From assembly GCA_028245195.1 (NCBI GenBank), contig JAOKCF010000005.1:50090-114089 (forward strand): DNA of 64,000 nucleotides. The letters run 5' to 3'. A model generated the notes under the pieces. The model was not told where the DNA came from, searched no databases, and saw nothing but the letters and a program-made list of their open reading frames with translations. The number at the start of each line of letters is the position of its first letter. Within the stretch, counting starts at the first letter, position 1. The position numbers and the translations under genes are program-made. Origin of the DNA: Vicingaceae bacterium. Its GTDB lineage: Bacteria > Bacteroidota > Bacteroidia > Flavobacteriales_E > Vicingaceae. Positions 8,390-15,506 of this stretch are shown here, one piece after another.

Positions 8390-9240
8390 AACGTCTTGAT
8401 GTATTTCTTTAAGCCGTAGGCGTTATAATTTTGTATGTAATCAGAATTATTATTGCTTTTCAAGGTATTTTCCCATTCACCATACATTACATTTGGAAGC
8501 ACGATGAATTTTTTACCAAACTGATTCCTATACTTCTCTATTAAAGCTTTTCTTTCGTTAATGGAAAGCTCTTCATCAAACCCATCTGTAAAGTCTGCTA
8601 AATTATCGCCAATAAGAATCACAATATTATATTTAGACATTACTTTCTCTCTTCGTTCTATTTTTTTACTGTCATTCGATTTTAACAGCACATCAGAACG
8701 ATTTACTGTAATGCCCGCGTTTTTAAGGTTTGCAATAGTCGCTTCTAGGTCATCAATTGACCTGTTACTAATGTACATTATTTTAATACTTTGATTGGTA
8801 GCTTTTTCTATAAATTCAAGTGCTCCGGGAACAAGCTCCGCTTTAGCAATATTGCACCATTCTGTCCAACTTTCTACATTGTAGGTTTTGTTGTTCTCAA
8901 TTAACCAACCGTTGTAAGGAGAGTTATCTAAAACAGTCTCATCCAAATCCATTACGATGGCCATTTTTTTGTTTGGTGATGTTTGATCTACCATTGCAGC
9001 TCCTGTTTCTTGATCAATTACGTCAAGGTCTGAATTATTAATTATATTTAATCGATAAGTCGCTACGTTAAATGCTTGGTGACAAAGCGCCTCGTATTCT
9101 GCAGATGTTTGTTGCCAAAGTACAGCACTAAGTTTTGAATCTTCTGTTGCACCACTTTGCGCATTGCTTAAGGTGGATTGTGAACTAGAGCAGGACAACA
9201 TCATGGATGTTGCTGCGAAGGAGAAAAGTAGTTTTTTCAT
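8386..9240 (-). CDS. 5'-nucleotidase / acid phosphatase, lipoprotein e(P4) family
   Basis: The 284-residue protein begins with a lipoprotein signal (lipobox near MMLSC, residue 17). It carries the class C acid phosphatase HAD motifs: VMDLDETVLDNSPY with catalytic DxD near residue 98, YISNRSIDDLE (motif II), and IGDNLADF (motif IV). Haemophilus e(P4) is an outer-membrane phosphatase that acts on nicotinamide mononucleotide and other 5'-nucleotides so that the nucleoside can be imported. The gene starts 3 bp after the DUF4249 stop, which itself starts 3 bp after the TonB receptor. The three form one tight operon that probably captures a phosphorylated nutrient at the cell surface. Confidence 0.92.
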   Translation of the reverse strand: MKKLLFSFAATSMMLSCSSSQSTLSNAQSGATEDSKLSAVLWQQTSAEYEALCHQAFNVATYRLNIINNSDLDVIDQETGAAMVDQTSPNKKMAIVMDLDETVLDNSPYNGWLIENNKTYNVESWTEWCNIAKAELVPGALEFIEKATNQSIKIMYISNRSIDDLEATIANLKNAGITVNRSDVLLKSNDSKKIERREKVMSKYNIVILIGDNLADFTDGFDEELSINERKALIEKYRNQFGKKFIVLPNVMYGEWENTLKSNNNSDYIQNYNAYGLKKYIKTF

Positions 9241-9243
9241 TTT

Positions 9244-10113
9244 TTATTGAATTATAACTTCAAATTTACTAATTGCGGATAACGAAAATAAGCCTAAAAC
9301 TTCATCTTGTGGATTACCCGCAGCATCAAATATATTTGAGCGAATATTGGAAAGAGGAACTGCAAATAAACCATCGTTGCCTGAAGAGTTTACCAATTGA
9401 TCTAAAAACTGGTAAGCAGATGAATTTAAACTGTGAAGTTCAACAGATGAAGTATCGCCCAAAACAAAAGGATTATCTTGATCTGTAATAATTGCTCTTA
9501 ATGGTTCTATAAAAACCAGTCCGTCTCCTGCTTCCCCGCCAAACGTGGCATCCTCGGAAAGGATCATAAATGTGGGATCATCGTATACCGGTTTACCATT
9601 TCTAAATGGTTTAATCCAATAGAAATCTTTTCTTCCACCGAAATCTCTAGCGTAAAACTGCGCGTAATATCCTTCTTCTGTTCCAAAACCGGCAGGCTCA
9701 AAAGCATAGGGCATACTATCGATAACCGGCACTGGGTTTAATAAGGAAGTGGAAGTATATGCACTTCCTTTATAATCAATTTCTAATTTGTAATTGAAAC
9801 CTATACTGTCGATTGCTCCCAAGGTATTTGGATTGTACTCGTAATTCCCATTACCATTGGAAATAAAATTATAGGTTAAGTTATTGGGTCCAATTAATCT
9901 AACGCTTGCAAAGTTCTCAGACGGTGTAGCGACGTTTGAAAAATAAGGAGCAGAAGAAGTTAATCGAATGGTTTGAATTGAACTCTCGTTATTCAAGAAA
10001 CCATCCACTACCAATTGATTCTTTCCATTATCTAAATCCAATTCAATGATGTCTTCGCATGAACTGAAGGTCAATGCTACGAATACAGCAAAAAGTATGT
10101 ATCTCATCTTCAT
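9244..10113 (-). CDS. DUF4249 surface lipoprotein
   Basis: A 289-residue lipoprotein (lipobox FSSC at residue 19, then EDIIELDLDNGKNQLVVDGF) typical of DUF4249, a Bacteroidota family nearly always encoded next to a TonB-dependent receptor. The family is thought to sit over the receptor rather as SusD does, but with an unrelated fold rich in beta strands. The second half contains many aromatic residues (YAQFYARDFGGRKDFYW) that may bind ligand. It is sandwiched with 3-bp gaps between the receptor and an e(P4)-type phosphatase. The ligand is unknown. Confidence 0.88.
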   Translation of the reverse strand: MKMRYILFAVFVALTFSSCEDIIELDLDNGKNQLVVDGFLNNESSIQTIRLTSSAPYFSNVATPSENFASVRLIGPNNLTYNFISNGNGNYEYNPNTLGAIDSIGFNYKLEIDYKGSAYTSTSLLNPVPVIDSMPYAFEPAGFGTEEGYYAQFYARDFGGRKDFYWIKPFRNGKPVYDDPTFMILSEDATFGGEAGDGLVFIEPLRAIITDQDNPFVLGDTSSVELHSLNSSAYQFLDQLVNSSGNDGLFAVPLSNIRSNIFDAAGNPQDEVLGLFSLSAISKFEVIIQ

Positions 10114-10116
10114 CGC

Positions 10117-12507
10117 TTAAAAGTTAAAGTTATAAGAAACTGCTGGTACAAAGTTTCCGATTACCGAGAATCGAACGGCATTGGTTACTCGAGGTTCTGC
10201 ATCATCTTGTTCAAAGAATATTGAAAAAGGGTTTCGTCGATTGTAAACGTTGTAGACAGAGAATACCCATTCACCATTAAATTTTCGATCTTTATTCTTT
10301 TTCGGCGTCAAAGTTGCCGAAATGTCTAAACGATGGTAATCTGGAATTCGATAATTGTTCCGTGCATCTTTATCATTGTGTGGCAATACCACGCCTTGAA
10401 TTTCATATCGGTTGGTTGGAAAGGTAGCTGGTGTGCCACTTGAATATACAAAATTGGCTGAAAAGTTCCATTTGTCAGTTAACTCATAACTTGAAACCAC
10501 ACTAAGGTTATGGGCTCTGTCAAATCGTGTTGGATACCATTCATCTCTGTTAATTCCGTTAACTTGCCTTTCCGTTTTTGAAATAGTATAACTGATCCAT
10601 CCAGTTAATTTTCCTTGATTTTTCTTTACGTATAACTCTAGTCCATAGGCCCTGCCATCTCCAGTTAACAAATCTCCCTCTAACTGCGTGTTGAAAAAGA
10701 TGTCTGCATTGTCTATATAATCTATTTGATTTTGAAAGTCTTTGTAATACACTTCTAATGAAGTCTCGTATTTATTTTGCTTGAAGTTTTTGAAATAACC
10801 AACAGCTACTTGATCCGCAATTTGCGGTTTAATGTTGTTCGTTGTTGGCAACCATAAGTCAACTGGAGTTGAAGCTACTGTGTTAGAAATCAAATGTAAA
10901 TATTGAGTCATTCTGTTAAAGCTTCCCTTAAGAGAACTTGTTTCGTTGAGGGAATAATTGATGGCTAAGCGAGGCTCAAAATTCGTGTAGTTTGTTTCCG
11001 ACTTGTAATTTCTGTAAGAAGGTATCCACCCCCAAATGTTCACTTGGTGAAAAGTAGATTCATTTAGCGTTTCAGATTTTAACACTTTCCGAAGGCCTGC
11101 CTCTCCTTCAAAATACTCTTGCTCTCTATCGCCTTCATAGCGAAAGTGAGAAACCCGCGCCCCGTACAAAACAGACAACCTTGCTCCTATTTTCTGTTCG
11201 TTTTGAGCATAAAAGCCACTTTCGTTGCCGTACTTTCCCGGCAAACTTAAGCTGCTTATTTGTCCATTACTTGCAAAGGAAGCCTCTGCCGGTTTGAAAT
11301 CGTAATAGATAATTTGCCCCCCAAATTTGATGGTGTTTTTATTGTTTAAGTAGTAAGTAAAGTCAGGTTTTATACTTCCACTTACAATACTCGACGACCA
11401 TTTGAAATCATCATCAGGATCGCTGTCTTCCAATCCAAAAGAATAGTCGTAATCGCTATAAAACGTAGTGACGTTCATAAATAGTTTCTCATTAAATATG
11501 TGATTCCAACGTGCCGTAGCTGTTGCGTTTCCCCAATTAAAAACAAAACCCGAACCAAAAACATCTCTACCAAAATAACCCGACAAGAAAATTCTATTGT
11601 TTTCGTTTATTCGGTGATTTATCTTGGCAGTTAAATCGTAGAAGTAAAATTTGCTTCCTCGTAAGTCTTCATTTAAAAATGGCTTTGCCAACACATCTGC
11701 ATACGATCTTCTACCAGCCACAATGAAAGAAGTTTTATTATTTATTGGTCCTTCGAGCGCCAAACGACTAAAAATTACACCAAGCCCTCCGGTTCCGGTA
11801 AATTTCTTGCTATTCCCTTCCTTCATTCTTACATCTAAAATAGAAGAAAGTCGACCACCGTATTCGGGAGCAATTCCACCCTTTAATAGCTTTACGTTTT
11901 TAACGGCATCTGGATTAAAAACTGAGAAAAAACCAAACAAGTGCGAAGAGTTGTATACCGGTGCTTCATCTAACAACACCAAATTCTGATCAATTCCACC
12001 TCCTCGAACATTAAACCCTGTACTTCCTTCACCAACCGTACTTACACCTGGTAGCAAAAGCACACTCTTTATAACATCAGCTTCCCCTAACAATGCGGGA
12101 ATTTTTTTAATGTCTTTAGCATCTATTTTATTCACACTCATTTCAATGCTTTTCACATTTTGCTCCGCTCCTTCTGCCTCAATCACAACTTCATTAATCT
12201 CATATACGGATTCACTGAGCTCCATATCGATTTTTTGATTATAAGAAAGTTCTACCGTTTTTACTTTATCAGTGTAACCAATAAAAGAATAGGATACCTC
12301 ATACGTGCCTTTTGGAAGTGTTAAAGAATAGAAGCCATAAACATTGGCGCTAACTCCTGTTCCAAGTGATTTAACAGCCACCGTGGCTCCAATCAGCTCT
12401 TCTCCAGACTCTGTCATGGTAACGTACCCGCGAATGGTAAATTTTTCTTGTGCTGCGCTTATTAATGATAATAAAACGCTAATAAGCAGTATGTTTAATT
12501 TTTTCAT
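10117..12507 (-). CDS. TonB-dependent receptor with carboxypeptidase-regulatory-like N-terminal domain
   Basis: The 796 residues have a signal peptide (1-19), a CarboxypepD_reg-like beta-sandwich (about 23-105, YVTMTESGEELIGATVAVKS), a plug domain (about 125-240, FNVRGGGIDQNLVLLDEAPV), and a 22-strand barrel ending in an aromatic FNF terminus. It imports a ligand across the outer membrane using TonB-ExbBD energy. No SusD partner is present; instead a DUF4249 lipoprotein follows after 3 bp, then a surface phosphatase. The operon suggests a phosphorylated organic substrate such as a nucleotide, but ligand identity is inference. It is first in its operon. Confidence 0.95.
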   Translation of the reverse strand: MKKLNILLISVLLSLISAAQEKFTIRGYVTMTESGEELIGATVAVKSLGTGVSANVYGFYSLTLPKGTYEVSYSFIGYTDKVKTVELSYNQKIDMELSESVYEINEVVIEAEGAEQNVKSIEMSVNKIDAKDIKKIPALLGEADVIKSVLLLPGVSTVGEGSTGFNVRGGGIDQNLVLLDEAPVYNSSHLFGFFSVFNPDAVKNVKLLKGGIAPEYGGRLSSILDVRMKEGNSKKFTGTGGLGVIFSRLALEGPINNKTSFIVAGRRSYADVLAKPFLNEDLRGSKFYFYDLTAKINHRINENNRIFLSGYFGRDVFGSGFVFNWGNATATARWNHIFNEKLFMNVTTFYSDYDYSFGLEDSDPDDDFKWSSSIVSGSIKPDFTYYLNNKNTIKFGGQIIYYDFKPAEASFASNGQISSLSLPGKYGNESGFYAQNEQKIGARLSVLYGARVSHFRYEGDREQEYFEGEAGLRKVLKSETLNESTFHQVNIWGWIPSYRNYKSETNYTNFEPRLAINYSLNETSSLKGSFNRMTQYLHLISNTVASTPVDLWLPTTNNIKPQIADQVAVGYFKNFKQNKYETSLEVYYKDFQNQIDYIDNADIFFNTQLEGDLLTGDGRAYGLELYVKKNQGKLTGWISYTISKTERQVNGINRDEWYPTRFDRAHNLSVVSSYELTDKWNFSANFVYSSGTPATFPTNRYEIQGVVLPHNDKDARNNYRIPDYHRLDISATLTPKKNKDRKFNGEWVFSVYNVYNRRNPFSIFFEQDDAEPRVTNAVRFSVIGNFVPAVSYNFNF

Positions 12508-12622
12508 TGTAATAAATTCGGCGCAAATTTATGTTTATTCCCAAGCAAAACCATTTGATTATGTTAAGAAATGGATAGAATTAACATTAAAATGATAGTA
12601 GGAAATAAAGCGGTATTGATGG

Positions 12623-13084
12623 TTAAATTTTCAAGGCTCGATCCATTTGCCGTTTGGCATCTTTCTCTTTTAAACTTTCTCGCTTGTCTGCGATTTTTTT
12701 ACCCTTTACAAGCGCAATGTTAAGTTTAGCGTAACCTTTATTGTTGATAAACAGCAAAGTTGGAATGATGGTTAACCCTACGTCTTTCTTTTTCTTAATC
12801 AGTTTATCAATTTCTTGCTTGTGCAATAATAACTTTCGTGCCCGTTTGCTTTCATGATTGGTAAAACTTGCATTTTCATACGGCGTAATGTTAATGTTGT
12901 AAACAAACAACTCGCCATTTTTAAATGCACAATAGCCCTCTTTAATACTGGCTTTTCCCATCCGTATAGATTTAATCTCTGTCCCTTTTAATTGAATTCC
13001 AGCTTCAAACTTCTCGAGAAATTCATATAAGAATGATGCTTTCTTGTTCCGAATGTTCACCTCTTTACTCAACTGCTCTCCCAT
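12623..13084 (-). CDS. smpB: SsrA-binding protein SmpB
   Basis: SmpB binds tmRNA and delivers it to stalled ribosomes for trans-translation. The 153-residue protein has the standard family landmarks: NRKA-like start (NIRNKKASFLYEF), FEAGIQLKGTEIKSIR, SIKEGYCAFKNGELF, NHESKRARKLLLHKQEI, and the basic C-terminal tail that folds in the decoding centre (KDAKRQMDRALKI). Length and order of motifs are complete. It starts 9 bp after the end of the exonuclease/GIY-YIG gene and is probably co-transcribed with it. The partner ssrA (tmRNA) gene was not seen in the window. Confidence 0.97.
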   Translation of the reverse strand: MGEQLSKEVNIRNKKASFLYEFLEKFEAGIQLKGTEIKSIRMGKASIKEGYCAFKNGELFVYNINITPYENASFTNHESKRARKLLLHKQEIDKLIKKKKDVGLTIIPTLLFINNKGYAKLNIALVKGKKIADKRESLKEKDAKRQMDRALKI

Positions 13085-13093
13085 GGTTCAAAA

Positions 13094-14470
13094 TTAATTT
13101 ATAAAAACTACATCTTCTGGTTTTGACTTCTTTAGCCATGCATGCACAATAATCGACATGTCTTGATCATCATAAGCAGTATTTATTTGAGTCTTTAGCA
13201 ATTCTACATTCACTAAATCAGCAGATAGCGGTACTTTTCCGTATCCTTTGTACCTACCGTTTTCCACCAATACAACAGCTTGCTCAGCTCTTTCCTGAGT
13301 TTTCTCACGTAACACGTAAGTCGTATTTCTGTTGACCTTCTCTTCAACTGCCTGCAACACTCGTAAATTATAGGTAGAAGTTTCTTCCTTCCCTTCGCAA
13401 GCACCACGACAATCTAACTCTTCCACATAATTGCACTTACCCGAAGAAATGGGCTGCAAACCACACAAACGCGGACATAAGTTATATTTCTCAATCATTT
13501 CTTTCAGAAATCCTTTCAACTCCAACAAATTTTTAAACGACTTAATTGGCTTATCATGTTTCCCACATCTGCCCGAATTAAAGCGCTCGTAACCATTACG
13601 GTCAATATATTTATACAAGCCGTAATTGAGCGTAATTCGCTTATACGAGCGATTGTGTATGGGCCAGTGTTTTTTAATCTCTGTCACTTCAATAATGTCT
13701 GCCAATAGCGTATTTGGAATGACCTTAAAGTCGATACCAAAGATATTTTTTACAAAATGGTATTTGGACTTGGTGTTGGTATTCCCTGAAAAATGCGAGT
13801 GCACTCTTTTTTTAATGTCTTTTGCTTTGCCAATGTAGATTACTTGCTTCCTTTCGTTGAGCATGTAGTAGATTCCTTGCTTTTTCGGAAGTGCAATAAA
13901 ATCCTCTTTTGGCATGTTAGGAGGCATCAAGCCTTCTAAACTCAATGGGTTCAATGCTTTCTTAATGTAGCCTTCTCGGTCAATTTTCATCAACTGTGTG
14001 AAAAGAATTGCTGTTGCTTTGGCATCTGCTGCAGCGCGGTGTGCATTGTTAAGCGGAATACCTTCACTGGCACACAATTTTCCTAAACTGTATGAAAATT
14101 TACCTGGTAAAAGCTTTCGACTCAAGCGAACGGTACACAATTTATTTCTGCGAAAGGATAGTCCTATACGCTCAAATTCTGCCTTTACAAAACCATAATC
14201 GAAATTTGCATTATGCGCTACAAATACACTGCCCTCCAAAAAGGCATCAATTTCTTTTGCAACGTCAAAAAACAAAGGGGCATTCGCCACTAATTCGTTG
14301 TCAATTCCTGTAAGTTTGGTTATATTGATCGGAATATCTTGACACGGGTTAATGAGCGTTTGGTACTCATCTACAATCTTTTGACCGTCATGTTTGTAAA
14401 TCGCAATTTCAGTAATTCGACTTCTTGTGGCACTTCCTCCGGTGGTTTCTATATCTACTATCGCATACAC
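13094..14470 (-). CDS. DnaQ-like 3'-5' exonuclease fused to a GIY-YIG (UvrC-type) nuclease domain
   Basis: Two nuclease domains lie in one 458-residue chain. Residues 1-165 are a DEDD exonuclease of the DNA polymerase III epsilon type: VDIETTGG (ExoI, D5 and E7), HNANFDYGFV (ExoII) and NAHRAAADAKAT (ExoIII). Residues about 195-280 are a GIY-YIG domain with GIYYMLNERKQVIYIGKAKDIKKRV, as in UvrC and Cho. A C-terminal Cys-containing segment (about 325-365, CPRLCGLQ, CNYVEELDCRGACEG) resembles the UvrC/Cho Cys region. The architecture suits a repair or proofreading accessory enzyme. It is a known arrangement in Bacteroidota and other phyla; biochemistry is poorly known. No UvrB-interaction domain is visible. 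Confidence 0.9.
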   Translation of the reverse strand: MYAIVDIETTGGSATRSRITEIAIYKHDGQKIVDEYQTLINPCQDIPINITKLTGIDNELVANAPLFFDVAKEIDAFLEGSVFVAHNANFDYGFVKAEFERIGLSFRRNKLCTVRLSRKLLPGKFSYSLGKLCASEGIPLNNAHRAAADAKATAILFTQLMKIDREGYIKKALNPLSLEGLMPPNMPKEDFIALPKKQGIYYMLNERKQVIYIGKAKDIKKRVHSHFSGNTNTKSKYHFVKNIFGIDFKVIPNTLLADIIEVTEIKKHWPIHNRSYKRITLNYGLYKYIDRNGYERFNSGRCGKHDKPIKSFKNLLELKGFLKEMIEKYNLCPRLCGLQPISSGKCNYVEELDCRGACEGKEETSTYNLRVLQAVEEKVNRNTTYVLREKTQERAEQAVVLVENGRYKGYGKVPLSADLVNVELLKTQINTAYDDQDMSIIVHAWLKKSKPEDVVFIN

Positions 14471-14550
14471 TTCTCAAAAGTAATTCTTTCGTGCATACTA
14501 TATAATGTATTTTTAATCTCTTTTTTAACGCTAAAGCTACATTCAATTGT

Positions 14551-14558
14551 TATTTTTG
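14551..14558 (+). promoter_or_regulatory. -7 box of the ndk promoter
   Basis: TATTTTTG fits TAnnTTTG and lies 22 bp upstream of the ndk ATG, in the divergent region with the exonuclease gene. No convincing -33 element is seen. Confidence 0.6.
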
Positions 14559-14580
14559 CACTCCAAAAATTTAAATTGAT

Positions 14581-15000
14581 ATGGCAACAAACAGAACATT
14601 TACAATGATTAAGCCTGATGCGGTAAAAAACAACTACATCGGAGCAATTTTAGATAAGATTAATGGCGCGGGCTTTAAAATTAAAGCCATGAAGTACACT
14701 AAATTAACAGAAGAGGCTGCAGGAGAATTTTACGCAGTTCACAAAGAAAGACCTTTCTACGGTGAACTAGTAGAATTTATGTCTTCAGGACCTATTGTTG
14801 CTGCTATATTGGAGAAAGACAACGCAGTAGATGATTTTAGAACATTAATTGGTGCTACTAACCCAGCTGAATCTGCTGAAGGTACCATTCGTAAATTATA
14901 TGCAGAATCTATAGGAGCAAATGCTGTTCACGGTTCTGATAGTGATGAAAATGCAAACATTGAGGGAAGCTTTTTCTTCTCCAACTTAGAGCGTTTCTAA
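14581..15000 (+). CDS. ndk: Nucleoside diphosphate kinase
   Basis: Ndk transfers the gamma phosphate of ATP to NDPs through a phospho-histidine. The 139-residue protein is full length. The N-terminus [18 protein letters not shown] contains the conserved KPDAV, and the catalytic His lies in [20 protein letters not shown] (the NxxHGSD motif, about residue 118), with the usual Glu two turns later. [17 protein letters not shown] is the nucleotide-binding loop. It is monocistronic, with its own TAnnTTTG promoter box and a strong terminator directly after. Confidence 0.98.
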   Translation: MATNRTFTMIKPDAVKNNYIGAILDKINGAGFKIKAMKYTKLTEEAAGEFYAVHKERPFYGELVEFMSSGPIVAAILEKDNAVDDFRTLIGATNPAESAEGTIRKLYAESIGANAVHGSDSDENANIEGSFFFSNLERF

Positions 15001-15017
15001 TTGCTACACGTGTATGA

Positions 15018-15053
15018 AAAGCCCCACTCGACTTGCTTGAGTGGGACTTTTTT
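15018..15053 (+). terminator. Rho-independent terminator after ndk
   Basis: AAAAG C CCCACTC - loop - GAGTGGG A CTTTTTTT, a 7-bp GC-rich stem extended by an A-run/T-run with one mismatch, 17 bp after the ndk stop. Confidence 0.92.
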
Positions 15054-15114
15054 TATGCCTAAGTATTTCAGTGTATAAGTCTTTAGTTAATTTAGAAAAG
15101 TAGTTCAATTTTTC

Positions 15115-15122
15115 TATCTTTG
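15115..15122 (+). promoter_or_regulatory. -7 box of the THX promoter
   Basis: TATCTTTG is an exact TAnnTTTG match, 42 bp before the THX ATG. TTTAG at about 15091 is a possible weak -33 element. Confidence 0.6.
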
Positions 15123-15164
15123 TTACCAATCATTTATTAACGAGCAAAAAAAGAGAACTACGAA

Positions 15165-15407
15165 ATGGGTAAAGGCGATATTAAAACGAAGAAAGGTAAA
15201 CGAAGTGCAGGATCTTACGGAGTAAGCAGAAAGAAGAAAACGGAGAAAGCAGTGATTGTGGCAAAGCCAAAAAAGGCTGCAGCTAAGAAAAAAGCAGCAG
15301 CAGAAGTAAAAGAAGAGAAAGCAGCTCCAAAAAAATCAGCAGTAAAGAAACCTGCGGCAAAGAAGGCTTCTGCTAAAAAGGCGGCAACAAAAAAGAAAGA
15401 AGCGTAA
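15165..15407 (+). CDS. 30S ribosomal protein THX with Lys/Ala-rich histone H1-like tail
   Basis: The first 26 residues, MGKGDIKTKKGKRSAGSYGV and following RKKK, match the bacterial 30S protein THX, a tiny basic peptide that sits in the head of the small subunit. Residues 30-80 form a low-complexity Lys/Ala/Pro tail (repeats such as PKKAAAKKKAAA and VKKPAAKKASAKKA) of the kind found in histone H1-like and other nucleic-acid-binding proteins. The tail more than doubles the usual THX length. It probably binds rRNA or DNA non-specifically. It has its own promoter and terminator. Confidence 0.85.
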   Translation: MGKGDIKTKKGKRSAGSYGVSRKKKTEKAVIVAKPKKAAAKKKAAAEVKEEKAAPKKSAVKKPAAKKASAKKAATKKKEA

Positions 15408-15423
15408 ATTACCTACACTACTC

Positions 15424-15455
15424 AAAAAAAATTCATCATTGATGGATTTTTTTTT
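15424..15455 (+). terminator. Rho-independent terminator after the THX gene
   Basis: A-run, ATTCATC, ATT loop, GATGGAT, then nine T residues. The stem has one G-U pair and starts 17 bp after the stop. The A/T runs make it potentially bidirectional toward topB. Confidence 0.85.
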
Positions 15456-15506
15456 GACTAATTACTACCGGCGGTGAGTGAAATTTGAGAAGAAGTTACT
15501 CCATAA

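Noticed and set aside
8320..8391. 23-codon ORF (MHNSDLTELRATAKKVADCK...)
   Set aside because: Too short, no recognised family, and it ends in the direct-repeat copy; kept only as context for that repeat.
10117..12507. Annotation as SusC with a SusD partner
   Set aside because: No SusD-like gene is adjacent; the partner is a DUF4249 lipoprotein and the receptor lacks the SusC length (about 1000 residues).
15165..15407. Annotation as a histone H1-like DNA-binding protein
   Set aside because: The N-terminus is clearly THX; only the tail is H1-like.
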